Position numbers and translations under genes: made by a program. DNA of 64,000 bases from Qipengyuania pelagi (GTDB taxonomy: Bacteria; Pseudomonadota; Alphaproteobacteria; Sphingomonadales; Sphingomonadaceae): contig NZ_WTYD01000003.1 in assembly GCF_009827295.1 (NCBI RefSeq), positions 1 through 64,000 on the forward strand. The letters are read 5' to 3'. The notes under the pieces were generated by a model that did no database searches, had not been told where the DNA came from, and saw only the letters and a list, made by a program, of their open reading frames with translations. Shown here piece after piece: positions 1 through 7,238 of the stretch. How positions within the stretch are numbered: the stretch's first letter is position 1; each line of letters opens with the position of its first letter.

Positions 1-726
1 TTCGGAAAAGGCAGGATAGGTCTCGAAGATCGTCGCAAGCAGCGTGGCGAGGGTCACTTCTTTGCCCTCGGGCTGGGACTTTTCACTGTGCGGCCGGACG
101 AATTCGTGCGCGCGCCCCAGCGCGGAAATCCGGCCTAGCAAGTCGCGCGACGCTTCGCCGAACGCTTCATTTGCGCGCGCAGTCAGGCTGATCAAACCGG
201 AAACAATCGCGAAGATGTTCTTGATGCGATGGCTGAGCTCCTGGCTCAGGATTTCGTTTTGGAGGGCGGTGCGCTTCTGCTCGTCGATATCCGTGCAAGT
301 GCCGATCCAGCGCTGGATATCACCCTGCTCGTTGAGGATCGGCAGCGCACGACCGATCATCCAGCGATAATCACCGCTGTGATGCCGCAGGCGATATTCA
401 ACCTCGTACGGTTCGCCGGTAGCGAGGCTGTGATTCCATTTCTTCCATGAGTCGGCCTGGTCATCCTCATGGAACATCCCGGCCCATCCTTCGCCGTCGG
501 TTGATCCGACAGGGACACCCGTGAATTCATACCAGCGCGCATTGTAATAATCGTGGGAGCCGTCGGGAAGAGTCGACCATACCATCTGCGGCATGGTGTC
601 GGCGAGCGCATGGAAAGCGGCTCCGGCGGATTGCAGCGCATGCTCTTTAGCCAGGGGCAAGACATCCGGCGCCGAAGAGGATTCGCGGCTGCCAAGCTGG
701 AAATTCGTGATGACTTTTGCATTCAT
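1..726 (-). CDS. PAS-domain sensor histidine kinase, HWE/HisKA_2 type (C-terminus off the window)
   Basis: The reading frame stays open from the ATG at 726 to the left edge (242 codons). A PAS fold spans about residues 38-150, containing a tryptophan-rich stretch (RWYEFTGVPVG) and ending in a TDIDEQK-type PAC tail. Next comes a phospho-acceptor helix, ELSHRIKNIFAIV, with the histidine at about residue 166. That H-R-x-K-N pattern is typical of HWE and HisKA_2 kinases, which are abundant in Alphaproteobacteria. The ATPase domain lies beyond position 1. No membrane segment precedes the PAS domain, so this part looks cytoplasmic. The gene diverges from the autoinducer synthase operon and shares a 219-bp regulatory region with it. 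The signal and partner are unknown. The kinase call is secure; a link to quorum sensing is inference from position only. Confidence 0.85.
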   Translation of the reverse strand, partial: MNAKVITNFQLGSRESSSAPDVLPLAKEHALQSAGAAFHALADTMPQMVWSTLPDGSHDYYNARWYEFTGVPVGSTDGEGWAGMFHEDDQADSWKKWNHSLATGEPYEVEYRLRHHSGDYRWMIGRALPILNEQGDIQRWIGTCTDIDEQKRTALQNEILSQELSHRIKNIFAIVSGLISLTARANEAFGEASRDLLGRISALGRAHEFVRPHSEKSQPEGKEVTLATLLATIFETYPAFSE

Positions 727-769
727 AGCCAGCTTGTGACCTTCCCGGGATGAACAGAATCGGACCGAT

Positions 770-788
770 AAGATACCTGTCGTATCTT
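770..788. promoter_or_regulatory. Perfect 7-bp inverted repeat in the kinase/luxI divergent region
   Basis: AAGATAC and GTATCTT form a perfect 7-bp inverted repeat around a 5-bp spacer (CTGTC). It lies 44 bp upstream of the kinase start and 158 bp upstream of the preferred luxI start. Size and symmetry suit a dimeric regulator. It does not match the usual CTGT...ACAG lux-box pattern, so I do not call it a LuxR site. The GntR protein of the operon is one candidate binder, by inference. Confidence 0.4.
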
Positions 789-945
789 GATGATTTTCAA
801 ACGCTGACGCTCATCGCAAAGGTGGGATGGCCAGTAAACTCTCCCCTGTAGAGCGCCAGATGTGGCCCTCCCCAGTTCTTGGTATGTCGCTGCCTATCCG
901 GATTTGATGAGATGCGAGCAGTCATCAAGTTCACAGGTAATCTTC

Positions 946-1572
946 ATGCAGCAAAGCAGCGGTATAAATGGTGCAAACTTGGTCGATCCGGCACTTCGCG
1001 CCATGTTCGAGGCGCGCAAGCGCGTGTTCGTGGATCTTCTTGGGTGGGACGTTCCGGTGCTCGACGGGACCTTTGAAATCGACCAGTTCGATACGCCCTC
1101 GGCCGCCTATCTCGTCCTCACCGGCGAAAAGTGCGAGCATCGCGCATCGGCCCGGCTCCTGCGTTCTGATGGACCTCATATCTTACGCGATCTCTTTCCG
1201 CAGCTGTGCACCGGACCTGTTCCGCAGGATGAGGCATTTCGCGAGATTACCCGATTCTGTATCGATCCCACGTTGCCGCGCGCTGATCGCCGGAGTGTCC
1301 GCAACCAGCTCGTCTCCGCACTCGCCGATTTTGCAATATCGGAAGGGATCTCTGGTTATTCGGCGGTCGCCCCAGTGCCCTGGTTCCGTCAGATCGCCCA
1401 GTTCGGCTGGCGCTGCCAGCAGCTTGGACCGTGCGTTTCTATCGATGGGCAGCAGCTTGTCGCTCTTCGGATCGACATCGACCAAGATACACGCGCGCAA
1501 CTCGCCAACGCAGGGATCTACTGCCGCAATCCTAAGCCGGAAGCCTATGGCGGCATGGAGCTGGCAGCATGA
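946..1572 (+). CDS. luxI: LuxI-family acyl-homoserine-lactone synthase
   Basis: The product should make an N-acyl-homoserine lactone from S-adenosylmethionine and an acyl-ACP (or acyl-CoA) in the cytoplasm. With ATG 946 as start (208 aa, the usual family length), the invariant LuxI residues fall almost at their canonical numbers: R24, F28, W34, E44, D46, D49, R70, F84, E100 and R103. This agreement, and AGG seven to nine bases upstream, favour ATG 946 over the longer frame from 862. The stop overlaps the next start (ATGA), so it heads a three-gene operon with a dioxygenase and a GntR regulator. No luxR gene lies within the window. The acyl chain cannot be predicted. Codon choice looks less GC-biased than in the core genes to the right, consistent with acquired DNA. 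Confidence 0.92.
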   Translation: MQQSSGINGANLVDPALRAMFEARKRVFVDLLGWDVPVLDGTFEIDQFDTPSAAYLVLTGEKCEHRASARLLRSDGPHILRDLFPQLCTGPVPQDEAFREITRFCIDPTLPRADRRSVRNQLVSALADFAISEGISGYSAVAPVPWFRQIAQFGWRCQQLGPCVSIDGQQLVALRIDIDQDTRAQLANAGIYCRNPKPEAYGGMELAA

Positions 1573-2435
1573 CTGGGCCGAGGGAGGCGCATTGGCTCGA
1601 TCAGCTGCAAGAGGATGGCTATTGCATCATTCCGCAGCTTGTCGCCGAGCAACAGATCGCCGCACTCGATGCCGACCTGGAAGGTGCATTTGCGCAGGCG
1701 CCCCTCGGCAAGGGAGACTTCTATGGCCATCGGACCAAACGGTTTGGAAGCCTGCTTCGCCGGTCGCAGGTCGCAGGCGATCTAGTCCTGCAGCCGCTAG
1801 TCCTATCGCTCGCCCGCGCAATTCTCGGCAGCGCCTGCGACCGGATACAGCTCAATGTCGCCCAGGCGATCGCGATCCATCCCGGCGAGATAGAACAGTT
1901 TCCGCATTGCGATCAGGATATGTGGACAGGCCGCAAGGGCGATCACGAATATCTTCTCAACGTCATCTGGCCGCTGACCGAATTTACTCGCCTCAATGGC
2001 GCGACACGCATCTACCCCGGGACGCACAGGAAGCCTGTCGACAATCTCGAAAGTCTCGACGATCCCATAGTAGCTGTTTGCAAGCCCGGCGATGCGATCT
2101 GCTTTCTCGGCTCCACCGTCCATGGAGCGGGACCAAACCAGACCGAGGATGTCCGCCGCGGTGTCGTAATCGGCTACAGTCTCGGCTGGCTCAAACCCTA
2201 CGAGAATCTCTGGCTGGCCTATCCACCAGCAGTAGCAAAAGAGTTCTCTCCCGAACTCGCCGAGCTCGCCGGATATGTGCAGCACCGTCCGAACCTGGGT
2301 AATTTCGAAGGGCAATGCCCGTCGGTTTTGCTGAGCGACAAGGTGCCCGAATTCCCTCAGGCAACCGATAGTCTGCGCCCCGACCAGAAAGAAGCGGTTC
2401 GTGAGTTCGCCAAGACGCGCCGCGGCGGACGATGA
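1569..2435 (+). CDS. Phytanoyl-CoA dioxygenase (PhyH)-family Fe(II)/2-oxoglutarate oxygenase
   Basis: This 288-residue protein has the hallmarks of an Fe(II)/2-oxoglutarate oxygenase. An HxD pair (H113 and D115 in FPHCDQD) and a distal histidine (H185 in STVHGAG) form the facial triad, and an arginine near 196 is suited to bind 2-oxoglutarate. The family hydroxylates acyl chains or small molecules. The start codon overlaps the luxI stop by 4 bp, so the two are translationally coupled. I infer that the substrate may be the acyl-homoserine lactone or its acyl precursor, which would give a hydroxylated signal, but nothing in the sequence proves this. As I recall, phyH-like neighbours of luxI have been noted in other sphingomonads; that needs checking. 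The next gene again overlaps by 4 bp. Confidence 0.85.
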   Translation: MTGPREAHWLDQLQEDGYCIIPQLVAEQQIAALDADLEGAFAQAPLGKGDFYGHRTKRFGSLLRRSQVAGDLVLQPLVLSLARAILGSACDRIQLNVAQAIAIHPGEIEQFPHCDQDMWTGRKGDHEYLLNVIWPLTEFTRLNGATRIYPGTHRKPVDNLESLDDPIVAVCKPGDAICFLGSTVHGAGPNQTEDVRRGVVIGYSLGWLKPYENLWLAYPPAVAKEFSPELAELAGYVQHRPNLGNFEGQCPSVLLSDKVPEFPQATDSLRPDQKEAVREFAKTRRGGR

Positions 2436-3037
2436 GTCCCGCTCACGTCCTCGAGCCTACGTACAGGCGGTTGAAAGATGCATTGCTGGAAGGGCGCTTC
2501 CGGGCCGGTACGAAGCTTGAGGCGATGCGACTCGCTGACGATTTCGGAGTGAGCATGACGCCGGTAAGAGACAGCCTGAACCAGCTTGTCGGTGAAGGGC
2601 TGGTCGACCTCACGCCCGGCGAAGGATTTCGCGTACCGCTGCTTACCGAACAGGCCTTGCGCGACATTCTGCAAGTCAACGCCCTGCTTTTGGAGCAGGC
2701 TCCCGACAACGATCACAAATCACTGACAATCAACGAAGGATCAAACGACACGCGAGGTGCTTATGCCGACCGATTGGCGCGCGCCTTCAGAGACATCGCG
2801 GCAAGCTCAGGCAATCGGTTTCGCGTACATTTGGTCGAACGCATTAGCGACAGACTCCATCCGCTACGTGAACTCGAGCCGGTGATTTGGCCTGGCGCGC
2901 CGCATGCCCTTGAGCAAATTGAGCGAAAAGCGCAGCAAGGGTTCGATGGCTCAAACCGAGCGGTACGCGCATATCATCAACACATTGAGGATCTGGTACC
3001 CGCTCTTGTCGGACGTTTGAACCAGCAGACGCCCTAG
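2432..3037 (+). CDS. GntR-family transcriptional regulator
   Basis: The first 70 or so residues form the winged helix-turn-helix of GntR proteins: TYRRLKDALLEGRFRAG, then a recognition region with SMTPVRDSLNQL and a wing ending GEGFRVP. The remaining 130 residues are helical and resemble a shortened FCD-type ligand domain, but the metal-binding histidines of that fold are not obvious. At 201 aa it is at the short end of FadR/FCD regulators. It overlaps the dioxygenase gene by 4 bp and is the last gene of the luxI operon. It could sense the dioxygenase substrate or product and control the operon, which is inference. Its 3' end lies 14 bp from the 3' end of the convergent integrase gene. Confidence 0.82.
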   Translation: MSPAHVLEPTYRRLKDALLEGRFRAGTKLEAMRLADDFGVSMTPVRDSLNQLVGEGLVDLTPGEGFRVPLLTEQALRDILQVNALLLEQAPDNDHKSLTINEGSNDTRGAYADRLARAFRDIAASSGNRFRVHLVERISDRLHPLRELEPVIWPGAPHALEQIERKAQQGFDGSNRAVRAYHQHIEDLVPALVGRLNQQTP

Positions 3038-3051
3038 CCCTCGCCAATATT

Positions 3052-4266
3052 TTAGGTCGTCTCCCCACTCTCGGACAGAACCGTCGCGAGGTGGTCATTC
3101 CAGGCATCGAGCGCCTGGCGCTTTTCGTCCTTCCAGTCGTGGCGCTGGTAGATGCCGGCGACTCCGGCGCGAGATCCGCCCACATGGTTGAGAACGGCTT
3201 CGGTGACTTCAAACCGAACGCCAAGCCGCTGGAAGTTCGTTGCGAGGGTTCGTCGTAGATCATGAAGGCGCCAGGCTTCGAGCGGCTCTTCGCAACGTTC
3301 CTCGATCAGGCTGTCGAGCTTCACCTTCCCTTTGGCGTATCCCGTAAAGCCCGCCCCGCTAGCTGTCGCGAAAACACGGCCCTTACGCGGCCACCTCTCG
3401 CCGCGAGCCTCCCGGTCGAGCTCGGCGATTGCAAGATCGTTGAGGGGAATGGAGTTAGGTTCTCCGTTCTTGGTTCGAGATCCGGGCAGGGTCCATAATC
3501 TTTCGCTGCGACTGAGCTCCTGCCAGTGCATCCCGGAGACTTCTTCACGGCGCTGTCCGGTTACGATCAGAAGCCTGACAATTGGACCAAAGCAGCGATG
3601 ACATTCCGGCGCCGCATTCCAGATATGGCGGAGTTCGCCATCCTTGAGCCAGCGCTCTCGTGGCTTGACCGGAGGCGGCGTTTCCATGCCCTCCATCGGA
3701 TTGCGATCGATATCTCCGCGACTGACGGCCCAGCGAAACAGGCGGCGCATAACGGCAAAGACATTTCGCCGGTTTGCCACCTGCTTGGGCGGCATCTGAT
3801 CGAGAACCGAAACGACGTCGATCTTCGTAATCGCTGGCAGCGCCTTCATTCCGAATGTGGGCTTGAGGTAGAGGCGAATGGATCGCTCCACGAGGCGACG
3901 CCATCCCTCGCGTTTGCAGGAGCGAGTGAAGAGGTCAGCGTAATTCGAGAAGGCGAGGTCGACAGCTTCCCGGCGGCGCTGCTTTTCCGCATCAACCGGA
4001 TCAATGCCCTGCGCAACAATCACCAACAATCGCTCAGCTTCCAAGCGTGCAGTAGTCGGTGTCCAAGGCGATCCATGTGATCCGATCGTGAAACGACGGG
4101 TCTTCGCTTCTCGTCCGCCCATTCGGAACTGGATTATGTAACTGATTGATCCAGCAGTTGTAATCTTGACGCCAAAGCCCTTGAGATCGGTGTCCCAAAG
4201 ATAGTTTTCCTTTGGTCCAACCGGGAGCGAATCGACCGCGCGCTTGCTGATTTTTCCTGTTGCCAT
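3052..4266 (-). CDS. Tyrosine recombinase/integrase of a genomic island (P4-like, DUF4102 N-terminus)
   Basis: The protein (404 aa from ATG 4266) has the N-terminal arm-binding fold of P4-type island integrases (about 1-90), a SAM-like core-binding domain (about 105-195) and a catalytic domain. Catalytic residues are visible: R239 in TGQRREE, H335 and R338 in LHDLRRT, H361 in LNHVGG and the nucleophile Y373 in IYQRHDW. An in-frame TTG at 4293 would add nine residues, but ATG 4266 has GAGG eight bases upstream and gives the usual MATGKISKRAV-like beginning. The gene is intact. It sits between the luxI operon and the 3' end of trmB, the expected position for an integrase at the edge of an island. 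No tRNA gene is adjacent. Confidence 0.92.
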   Translation of the reverse strand: MATGKISKRAVDSLPVGPKENYLWDTDLKGFGVKITTAGSISYIIQFRMGGREAKTRRFTIGSHGSPWTPTTARLEAERLLVIVAQGIDPVDAEKQRRREAVDLAFSNYADLFTRSCKREGWRRLVERSIRLYLKPTFGMKALPAITKIDVVSVLDQMPPKQVANRRNVFAVMRRLFRWAVSRGDIDRNPMEGMETPPPVKPRERWLKDGELRHIWNAAPECHRCFGPIVRLLIVTGQRREEVSGMHWQELSRSERLWTLPGSRTKNGEPNSIPLNDLAIAELDREARGERWPRKGRVFATASGAGFTGYAKGKVKLDSLIEERCEEPLEAWRLHDLRRTLATNFQRLGVRFEVTEAVLNHVGGSRAGVAGIYQRHDWKDEKRQALDAWNDHLATVLSESGETT

Positions 4267-4392
4267 GCGATACCTCGTGGCCTTTTCTGGCAATCACCGG
4301 GTAATCACGCAAGCGGAAAAAGGGGCGAATTGGAGGCAATTCTGGCGTAAGTGTTTTGCGCTAAGTCGTTGTTTTTACAACATCAGCGTAGT
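4267..4392. other. Integrase upstream region, possible attachment-site side
   Basis: The 126 bp between the integrase start and the trmB stop contains a small hairpin (GTTGT-TTTT-ACAAC at 4368-4381) and A/T-rich patches unlike the flanking core DNA. In island integrases the attachment site commonly lies just upstream of int, so the core/island junction may fall here or in the last codons of trmB. The second copy of any att repeat is outside the window, so this cannot be shown. Confidence 0.25.
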
Positions 4393-5094
4393 CTAGCGTC
4401 GCCTGAATCGAAAGTACCAGACTTCGTGGCCCATCTGTTCGCGGGCCTTTTTCTCGTAGCGTGTCTGGCACCAGCCCGAGGGGCGGTTTTCCCAGCTCGC
4501 ACGATCCTCGACCAGCCATTCGAACGCATCGGTAAAGCGGCGCATCACCATCAGCGCGTGGCGTAGATAGATCGGATGATCCGTCCCGAAGCGGAATTCC
4601 CCGCCGGGCTTCAGCTTGTCCGCGATCATCCGCACCGGGCCATCATTCATCATCCGGCGCTTGGCGTGCTTGGCCTTGGGCCAGGGATCGGGGTGGAGGA
4701 GATAGGCCATGGTCAGTGCCCCATCGGGCACGCGCGCCAGCGCCTGAAGCGCATCGCCATGCACCAGGCGGATATTGCCGAGCCGCTCTTCCTCGATCTG
4801 CGCGAGGCACTGCGCGACACCGTTCACATAGGGCTCGGCCCCGATGAAACCGTGATCGGGCAGCAGGTCGGCGCGATAGGCGAGATGCTCGCCGCCGCCG
4901 AAGCCGATCTCGAAATGAAGGGGACGCGAATCGCCGAACAGGCGCTCCGCCGTCACCGGGCCTTCGTCCGGCACCGCGATCTGTGGCAGCAGATTGTCAA
5001 CCAGCCCCTGTTGGTGGGCGCGCAGCGGCTTGCCGATGGATCGGCCGTAAAGCCGGTTCAGCGTGGTGGGATCGCCTTCTTTGTGTGCCGTCAT
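4393..5094 (-). CDS. trmB: tRNA (guanine-N7-)-methyltransferase
   Basis: TrmB uses S-adenosylmethionine to methylate G46 in the variable loop of tRNAs. The 233-aa product has the SAM-binding motif FEIGFGGGEHL, then the family signature region around YLLHPDPWPKAKHAKRRM and the C-terminal substrate part ending in YEKKAREQMG. The start at ATG 5094 gives normal length. A longer frame reaching 6240 is only read-through into a shadow frame. It lies 20 bp downstream of the permease gene on the same strand. The integrase gene begins just beyond its stop. Confidence 0.95.
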   Translation of the reverse strand: MTAHKEGDPTTLNRLYGRSIGKPLRAHQQGLVDNLLPQIAVPDEGPVTAERLFGDSRPLHFEIGFGGGEHLAYRADLLPDHGFIGAEPYVNGVAQCLAQIEEERLGNIRLVHGDALQALARVPDGALTMAYLLHPDPWPKAKHAKRRMMNDGPVRMIADKLKPGGEFRFGTDHPIYLRHALMVMRRFTDAFEWLVEDRASWENRPSGWCQTRYEKKAREQMGHEVWYFRFRRR

Positions 5095-5114
5095 GGCCGC
5101 GCGCCCTAGCCTGT

Positions 5115-5894
5115 TCAGGTCAGCGCGGTCCACACCCCATAGAGGCTCGTCGCGGTCAACACGAAACCGACCAGGACCAGCATCAGTTTCGGGCTGAAAT
5201 GCTTGGCCGCCAGCGCCCCGAACGGCGCGGCGATCACGCCGCCGATCAGCAGGCCTGCGGTCGCGCCGGCCAGATCGGCAATGCCGAGATGGAAGATGAA
5301 GGTCGCCGAGATCGCGATCGTCAGGAAGAATTCGACTGAATTGACCGTGCCGACCACCTTGCGCGGTTCCGCCCCCTGGATCAGCAGATTGCTGGTGACC
5401 ACCGGCCCCCAGCCGCCGCCGCCCGCCGCATCGAGGAAGCCGCCGACAAGGCCGAGGGGCGCGACATGCTTCGCCTCGCGCTTGGTGGGCGGATAGACGA
5501 TGCCGCGCACCAGCAGATAAATCCCGATCCCCGCCAGATAGAGCAGTACGAAGGGCTTGATCGTCGCCGCGTCGATCGAACTGAGGAGATAGGCACCCGT
5601 GACGCCGCCGATCACGCCCGGGATCAGCAGGCGGAAGAACAATTTCTTGTCGATATTCCCGTTCAGCAGATGGCTGATCCCCGAGGTGGCGGTGGTGAAG
5701 CATTCGACCACGTGAACCCTCTGGGAGGCCATGGCGGGCGGTACGCCCATCACGCCAACCAGCAGCGTGTTGGTGATGACCCCGAACGCCATGCCCAGCG
5801 CGCCGTCGATCATCTGCGCTGCGAAACCGATCAGGATGAAGGGGAGGAGGCCGGCCCAGTCGTAACTGAACAGGTCGAAACCGAACACTTCCAT
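5115..5894 (-). CDS. Sulfite exporter TauE/SafE-family membrane permease
   Basis: This is a 259-residue, strongly hydrophobic protein with about eight predicted membrane helices. It carries the duplicated TauE/SafE pattern: the first half has GALGMAFGVITN, the second GFLDAAGGGGWGPV. The family moves sulfur-containing or organic anions across the inner membrane, and the substrate of this member cannot be told. The arrangement with trmB, 20 bp downstream, suggests co-transcription. A terminator for ctrA lies in the 185-bp gap upstream, so this gene probably has its own promoter. Confidence 0.88.
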   Translation of the reverse strand: MEVFGFDLFSYDWAGLLPFILIGFAAQMIDGALGMAFGVITNTLLVGVMGVPPAMASQRVHVVECFTTATSGISHLLNGNIDKKLFFRLLIPGVIGGVTGAYLLSSIDAATIKPFVLLYLAGIGIYLLVRGIVYPPTKREAKHVAPLGLVGGFLDAAGGGGWGPVVTSNLLIQGAEPRKVVGTVNSVEFFLTIAISATFIFHLGIADLAGATAGLLIGGVIAAPFGALAAKHFSPKLMLVLVGFVLTATSLYGVWTALT

Positions 5895-5977
5895 GCGCGC
5901 GTATCTTTCGGCGAGGGGAAGCCGCCAGATACGCCGCGCCGCGAGATCGGACTACGGGGAAAAACTTGGGAGCCGCT

Positions 5978-6010
5978 AAAGAAAAACGCCCGGTGACAGG
6001 CACCGGGCGT
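5978..6010 (-). terminator. Rho-independent terminator after ctrA
   Basis: ACGCCCGGTG and CACCGGGCGT form a perfect 10-bp stem with a 5-nt loop. Read on the minus strand the stem is followed by TTTTTCTTT. It lies 70 bp beyond the ctrA stop. Confidence 0.85.
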
Positions 6011-6079
6011 CTCTCGCGTCCAAGCGAAGGAATCTGGTGGTCTGGCCGACCGCAAGCGTGGCCGGAACCGGGAAGACGA

Positions 6080-6775
6080 TCAGGCGGCTTCCTGCGCCTC
6101 GTCGGGATCGCGCAGCACGTAGCCGCGGCCCCAGACGGTTTCGATATAGTTTTCGCCCCCGCAGGCGTGGCTGAGCTTCTTGCGCAGCTTGCAGATGAAG
6201 ACGTCGATGATCTTGAGTTCGGGTTCGTCCATGCCGCCATAAAGGTGGTTGAGGAACATTTCCTTGGTCAGCGTGGTGCCCTTGCGAAGCGAGAGCAGCT
6301 CCAGCATCGCATATTCCTTGCCGGTCAGATGCACGCGGGCGCCATCGACCTCGACCGTCTTGGCGTCGAGATTGACGGCAAGCTTGCCGGTGCGGATGAC
6401 CGATTGCGAATGGCCCTTGGACCGGCGGACGACGGCGTGGATGCGCGCCACCAGCTCTTCGCGGTGGAAGGGCTTGGTCACGTAATCGTCGGCGCCGAAG
6501 CCGAAGCTGCGGATCTTGGAATCCATTTCCGAAATGCCCGACAGGATCAGCACCGGCGTCTGCACCTTGGCGACGCGCAGCTTCTTGAGCACGTCATACC
6601 CATGCATGTCGGGCAGGTTCAGATCGAGCAGGATGATGTCGTAATCATACAGCTTGCCCAGATCGAGGCCCTCTTCGCCCAGATCGGTCGAATAGACGTT
6701 GAAGCCTTCGGTGGTGAGCATGAGCTCGATCGCCTTGGCGGTGGTCGGTTCATCTTCGATCAGCAAAACGCGCAT
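6080..6775 (-). CDS. ctrA: Cell-cycle transcriptional regulator CtrA
   Basis: This is an OmpR/PhoB-class response regulator of 231 aa, the usual CtrA length. The receiver domain (about 1-120) holds the acidic pair IEDE near residue 8, the phospho-acceptor D51 ([12 protein letters not shown]) and K102 of the VTKPF motif. The C-terminal winged helix (about 125-225) includes [17 protein letters not shown] and ends in [11 protein letters not shown], the signature of CtrA. It controls cell division, motility and related genes in Alphaproteobacteria. Its upstream region carries paired GTTAAC sequences, so autoregulation is likely. A strong terminator follows the gene. Confidence 0.97.
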   Translation of the reverse strand: MRVLLIEDEPTTAKAIELMLTTEGFNVYSTDLGEEGLDLGKLYDYDIILLDLNLPDMHGYDVLKKLRVAKVQTPVLILSGISEMDSKIRSFGFGADDYVTKPFHREELVARIHAVVRRSKGHSQSVIRTGKLAVNLDAKTVEVDGARVHLTGKEYAMLELLSLRKGTTLTKEMFLNHLYGGMDEPELKIIDVFICKLRKKLSHACGGENYIETVWGRGYVLRDPDEAQEAA

Positions 6776-6905
6776 GGGTGTTCCCCTCTAGCCCGAGGAT
6801 GACATGCTTTCAGCCAGACCGAAAGCCGTGTGCCCCGAATGGATCAAGTGCGTGGCGATGCGCCGCACCGGATCCTGCCTTATTAACCACGCATCTTCTG
6901 AACGG

Positions 6906-6941
6906 AAAAGGTTAACGGCGGGTAAAGGGCGTTAACCTTTT
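6906..6941 (-). promoter_or_regulatory. Candidate CtrA autoregulatory site: 12-bp palindrome with two GTTAAC boxes
   Basis: AAAAGGTTAACG (6906-6917) and CGTTAACCTTTT (6930-6941) are exact reverse complements separated by 12 bp. Each arm contains GTTAAC, the half-site favoured by CtrA (known consensus TTAA-N7-TTAA). On the plus strand TTAA at 6912 is followed after seven bases by TAAA, close to a full box. It lies 130-165 bp upstream of the ctrA start. A further TTAACC occurs at 6883. Confidence 0.6.
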
Positions 6942-7238
6942 TGAGTGTGATGTTTTGGTCGGAGAAGTTTGGGCATGACGGCGCGGGTTTGAGTCCTTGT
7001 GTTTCGAGCCCGCCTCCGCGGGCTCGTCCTCGGCGCTGTTCCTTTCGCTGCGCTACGGGGCACCTGCGGGGCGGCCGCGTGGCCTTGCGGTCCGCTGGTC
7101 GCGGACCGGACCATTCCCGGCCTTAAGGCTTGGTGGCGGAGCTCGGACCGGAACGGTCCGCAAGGGCGACCGCCCGCCCGCAGCGCCGAAGGCGCGAGGA
7201 TATCGCGCGCCGGAGGCGTGCGGACAACAAAAACTCCT
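6942..7238. repeat. Gene-free GC-rich stretch with several short hairpins
   Basis: No credible gene lies between the ctrA control region and the rpoN stop. Three perfect inverted repeats occur: CGGTCCGC/GCGGACCG (7088-7108), CGGACCG/CGGTCCG (7144-7160) and GCGCC/GGCGC (7183-7195). The second uses the same core word as the first in opposite order. The segment could be a copy of a dispersed palindromic repeat or a rho-dependent 3' region for rpoN. Confidence 0.45.

Noticed and set aside
770..860. lux box before luxI
   Set aside because: No CTGT...ACAG dyad of about 20 bp is present. The inverted repeat found has a different sequence, so it is listed only as an inverted repeat.
4267..4420. tRNA gene as the integrase target
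   Set aside because: No acceptor stem, GGTTC loop or CCA end could be found next to the integrase; the adjacent gene is trmB.
4393..6240. 615-codon fusion upstream of trmB
   Set aside because: The portion above 5094 is out of frame with the TauE/SafE gene that occupies the same DNA and has no recognisable domain.
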